NCBI GenBank assembly: GCA_965230605.1 | Contig: CBDDLD010000004.1 | Span: 62,001 to 126,000, forward strand | Source of the DNA: CBDDLD01 sp965230605 | Lineage (GTDB): Bacteria > Bacteroidota > Bacteroidia > Flavobacteriales > Flavobacteriaceae | Reading direction: 5' to 3' | Length of the DNA: 64,000 nt | In this document: in pieces, positions 61,004 through 64,000 of the stretch | Layout: the number at the start of each line of letters is the position of its first letter | Numbering within the stretch: position 1 is the first letter of the stretch | Notes under the pieces: generated by a model | What the model saw: only the letters and a program-made list of their open reading frames with translations | Told to the model about the DNA's origin: nothing | Databases searched by the model: none | Made by a program: the position numbers and the translations under genes

Positions 61004-64000
61004 ATGAAAATTAAGTTTATCCTGTTCATTGCATTGACAATGAGCATGTTAAGTGTGTCTTCTCAGAGTGAGAACTTCTGGCAAAGAACGACACCAGACC
61101 GTAACGCTATTACAAAAGCGAGCCACCAAAACCTTCAAAAATTTCAATCATTTACATTAAATACGGAAGGTCTTAGACAAGCACTAAGTCAGGCGCCAAG
61201 TAGGGATAATTTTTCACCGACATCGAACGTAATTTTATCCTTCCCTAATTCTGAAGGGAAATTGATCCGTTTTACAGTAATGGAAGCATCAAATATGCAT
61301 CCAGATTTACAACAGAGATACCCGGATATCCGATCTTATATTGGATATGGGTTAGATGATGCTTCGAGTACCATACGATTTAGTATATCACCTTACGGGT
61401 ATAGTGGAATGATATTATCCCCTAATGGAGGAAACACATTTATTGAAGCTAATGCTCAAAATTCAGATACCTATGTGGTTTTCAATAGAGCAGATAGAAT
61501 AGACAGAAACAATGACTTTGAGTGTGAGGTTACAGAGCAAATCAATCAATCCATTGATACAGGCCTTGCCTTAAGAAATGCGGATGATTCCATTTTAAGA
61601 ACATACCGTTTAGTAGTATCTGCGACAGGTGAATATACACAGTATCATGGCGGCACTAAAGCGCAAGCCTTAGCGGCTATAAATACAACCATGACTAGGG
61701 TCAACGGTATTTATGAAGTCGATTTTAACATCACAATGGTATTAATCGCTAATACAGACGATGTAATATACACAAGCACAGCTACAGACCCATATGGCAA
61801 TACAACAAGTGGTTATAATTCTCAACTACAAAACACGCTGACTAGCGTTATCGGAGAAGCTAATTATGATATTGGTCACTTATTTGCTAATCTTCAAAAC
61901 AATGGTAATGCAGGTTGTATAGGATGTGTGTGTGTTAATGGACAAAAAGGTAGTGGATGGACCTCATTGACGATTCCAGAAGGTGATCCTTTTGATGTTG
62001 ATTATGTAGCACATGAGATGGGACACCAGTTTGGAGGTAACCACACATGGACTCATGGCGGAAATGAAGGTACTAATGTACAAATGGAACCTGGTAGTGG
62101 ATCTACAATAATGGGTTATGCTGGTATTACCGGCTCTACAGATGTACAATCTAATAGTGACCCTTACTTCCATGCCGTATCTATTCAACAAATTACTAAC
62201 TATATAAAAACAACAAGCTGCCAAGTAGATACTAATACAGGAAATTCAGTACCCACAGTAAATGCAGGTTCAAATCATACCATACCTAGAGGAACACCTT
62301 TTGTACTTGAAGGGACTGCATCTGATGCAGATACCGGAGATGTTTTAACCTATTGCTGGGAGCAATTTGATGAAAATAATGCATCTACAACACTTCCAAA
62401 TGTTAACGGAACTTCCGGGGTAGCCTTTAGGTCGTTTAATCCAACAACGGATAATAAACGTTATTTCCCTAGATTATCTACGATTAAGACTGGAGCAACA
62501 TCATGGCAATGGGAAGCAGTTCCGAATGTAGCCAGAACACTAAACTTTAGACTTACGGTTAGAGATAATGTTGCTGGAGGAGGAACAAACAACAGTGATG
62601 ATATGATAGTAACTGTCAATGGAACAGCTGGGCCATTCGTAGTTAATTCTCCGAATACAAATGTGACATGGAATGCAGGGTCTACGCAAGCCGTAACATG
62701 GGATGTCGCAGGAACTACAGGAAATGGAGTGAATGCCGCCAATGTAGACATATTTCTATCAACCGATGGTGGAGATACTTATCCAATTGCATTAGCTACA
62801 GGGGTTCCAAATGATGGATCTCATAACATTATTGTTCCTAATAATCAAGGTAACCAAAACCGTGTCATGGTTAGAGGGTCTAATAATATCTTCTTTGATA
62901 TTTCGAATACGAACTTTACTATTGCCGGACAGGTGGTATGTAATGCTACTGTACCAACAGGTTTAGCAGCTTCTAGCATTGGGTCAGATTCTGCAACACT
63001 AGGCTGGGATGCTGTAGCAGGAGCTACTTACGATGTACAATATAGAGTTGTAGGTTCAGGGACATGGATAGATGTAAATGATGTGGCCGGAGTATCTACA
63101 GGGTTGTCAGGTTTAACGCCGGTGACACAATACGAAGCAAGAGTTAGAAGCAAATGTCCGGACAGTTCCACATCTGCATATAGTTCAACAATAACGTTTA
63201 CGACTACTGATGTACAGTTAAATTACTGTTCATCTGCAAGTACAAATGTAAACGATGAATATATAAGTCGTGTTCAATTGAACACAATAGACAATAGTTC
63301 CGGAGCTCAGTTTTACTCAGATTTTACAGGTATCTCTACAACCTTAACTAAAGATACGCAGTATACAATTACTGTGACACCAACATGGACAGGAACAATT
63401 TATGCTGAGGCCTATGCTGTATGGATCGATTACAATAGAGATGGTGATTTTTCGGATGCTGGCGAGCAAGTATTTACACAAGCGCCAACGACAGCCACAC
63501 CGATTAGTGGAAACTTTACAATCCCATCAGGAGCCGTTGAGAATTCAACGACAATGCGTGTATCTATGAAATACAATGCCTTACCTGGGCCATGTGAGAC
63601 ATTTACTTATGGTGAAGTTGAAGATTATACCATTATTATTGAAGGGTCTGGTCCCGATACAGAAGCTCCGGTGATCACATTAAACGGCGCTTCACCAATA
63701 GACCTCAATGTAGGCGAAACCTATACAGAGCAGGGTGCTACAGCTACTGATAATGTGGACGGTGACCTTACATCGAGTATTGTTATTGGTGGCGATACAG
63801 TAAATACAGCTGTTGCCGGAACTTATGTGGTGACTTATAATGTAAGTGATGCTGCAGGTAATGCTGCAGTTGAAGTGACAAGAACAGTTAATGTCATTGC
63901 TGATACAACACCACCGGTAATTACACTAATTGGTCCTTCACCAATCGACCTAAATATAGGTGAAACCTATACGGAACAAGGCGCTACAGCAACAGATAAT
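61004..64000 (+). CDS. Secreted reprolysin-like zinc metalloprotease, C-terminus beyond the window
   Basis: The frame is open from ATG 61004 to the window end (999 codons) with no stop. The order is a signal peptide (LFIALTMSMLSVSSQ), a propeptide-like region (about 20-190), and a catalytic domain with the metzincin zinc motif HEMGHQFGGNH (His337, His341, His347, Glu338) and an IMGYAG Met-turn. Then come a PKD/Ig-like domain (GSNHTIPRGTP onward), a fibronectin type III domain (GLAASSIGSDSATLGW), a GEVEDYT domain and at least one full DUF5011/HYR-type Ig repeat with a second beginning. Such proteins are usually T9SS substrates carrying a C-terminal sorting domain, which would lie outside the window. 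Confidence 0.9.
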   Translation, partial: MKIKFILFIALTMSMLSVSSQSENFWQRTTPDRNAITKASHQNLQKFQSFTLNTEGLRQALSQAPSRDNFSPTSNVILSFPNSEGKLIRFTVMEASNMHPDLQQRYPDIRSYIGYGLDDASSTIRFSISPYGYSGMILSPNGGNTFIEANAQNSDTYVVFNRADRIDRNNDFECEVTEQINQSIDTGLALRNADDSILRTYRLVVSATGEYTQYHGGTKAQALAAINTTMTRVNGIYEVDFNITMVLIANTDDVIYTSTATDPYGNTTSGYNSQLQNTLTSVIGEANYDIGHLFANLQNNGNAGCIGCVCVNGQKGSGWTSLTIPEGDPFDVDYVAHEMGHQFGGNHTWTHGGNEGTNVQMEPGSGSTIMGYAGITGSTDVQSNSDPYFHAVSIQQITNYIKTTSCQVDTNTGNSVPTVNAGSNHTIPRGTPFVLEGTASDADTGDVLTYCWEQFDENNASTTLPNVNGTSGVAFRSFNPTTDNKRYFPRLSTIKTGATSWQWEAVPNVARTLNFRLTVRDNVAGGGTNNSDDMIVTVNGTAGPFVVNSPNTNVTWNAGSTQAVTWDVAGTTGNGVNAANVDIFLSTDGGDTYPIALATGVPNDGSHNIIVPNNQGNQNRVMVRGSNNIFFDISNTNFTIAGQVVCNATVPTGLAASSIGSDSATLGWDAVAGATYDVQYRVVGSGTWIDVNDVAGVSTGLSGLTPVTQYEARVRSKCPDSSTSAYSSTITFTTTDVQLNYCSSASTNVNDEYISRVQLNTIDNSSGAQFYSDFTGISTTLTKDTQYTITVTPTWTGTIYAEAYAVWIDYNRDGDFSDAGEQVFTQAPTTATPISGNFTIPSGAVENSTTMRVSMKYNALPGPCETFTYGEVEDYTIIIEGSGPDTEAPVITLNGASPIDLNVGETYTEQGATATDNVDGDLTSSIVIGGDTVNTAVAGTYVVTYNVSDAAGNAAVEVTRTVNVIADTTPPVITLIGPSPIDLNIGETYTEQGATATDN
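63668..64000 (+). repeat. Tandem DUF5011/Ig-like repeats in the metalloprotease
   Basis: The 63668 and 63914 copies are 246 bases (82 codons) apart and match closely in DNA, for example both encode SPIDLN and GETYTEQGATATDN. The second copy runs off the window edge, so the number of repeats is unknown. Confidence 0.85.

Noticed and set aside
62461..62751. Minus-strand frame of 96 codons inside the metalloprotease
   Set aside because: The protease frame is continuous here with recognisable Ig-like domain sequence; the reverse frame is low complexity.

Overview
The window looks like chromosome of a marine-type member of the Flavobacteriaceae (Bacteroidota). The evidence is the AT-rich composition, the weak ribosome binding sites with many TTG starts, promoters of the Bacteroidetes form (TTTG or TTG, 19-21 bases, TAnnTTTG), gliding and type IX secretion genes (sprE/porW, gldH), a large modular protease of the secreted type, and several family-restricted DUF genes. 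I found no rRNA, tRNA, CRISPR array, transposase or prophage.

Bases 1-17799 form one long plus-strand surface-polysaccharide locus. The left part makes activated sulfate: the end of cysQ, a double-DUF2061 membrane protein, cysC, an unknown lipoprotein, cysD and cysN. An MBOAT acyltransferase and an SGNH-like membrane-anchored partner sit between cysD and cysN. No APS/PAPS reductase or sulfite reductase is present, so sulfation of a glycan is a better explanation than cysteine synthesis. Next come a Wzx flippase, three polytopic O-antigen polymerase/ligase-like proteins, a GT4 glycosyltransferase and a hexapeptide acyltransferase. Behind a putative internal promoter are UDP-glucose dehydrogenase, UDP-glucuronate decarboxylase (giving UDP-xylose), a polyprenyl-phosphate sugar transferase and a GT2 glycosyltransferase. 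Together they suggest a sulfated, probably O-acylated polymer containing GlcA or xylose and made by a Wzx/Wzy route. A CapK-like adenylate-forming enzyme faces the end of the locus.

Bases 17800-27400 hold purD, two Flavobacteriaceae-type small or membrane proteins (DUF6341, DUF6427), upp, DUF4254, a GT9 glycosyltransferase, a PaaE-like reductase and an ABC exporter pair. Many of these are convergent pairs whose ends touch or overlap.

Bases 27571-36310 run from sprE/porW and a bactofilin through atpZ and an accessory membrane gene into atpB-E-F-H-A-G. Beta and epsilon are not here, as is usual in this phylum. Bases 36410-46351 carry a lipoprotein, a second flippase, dut, a sugar nucleotidyltransferase, a TPR protein, a DUF4292 lipoprotein, an EnvC-like factor, an acyl-CoA thioesterase, an HU/SPOR protein and dprA. 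Bases 46348-58816 carry trpS, plsC, an ECF sigma factor with a trans-envelope anti-sigma/beta-barrel fusion, recA, trhO, ricT, gldH, a PBP1A and a succinyl-CoA:3-ketoacid CoA-transferase. The right end has a structured 324-base gap with a possible 41-residue ORF, a fused peptide-transporter ATPase, and a large metalloprotease that runs off the window.

Functions rest on motifs and gene order read by eye. DUF numbers are from memory and no database search was run.
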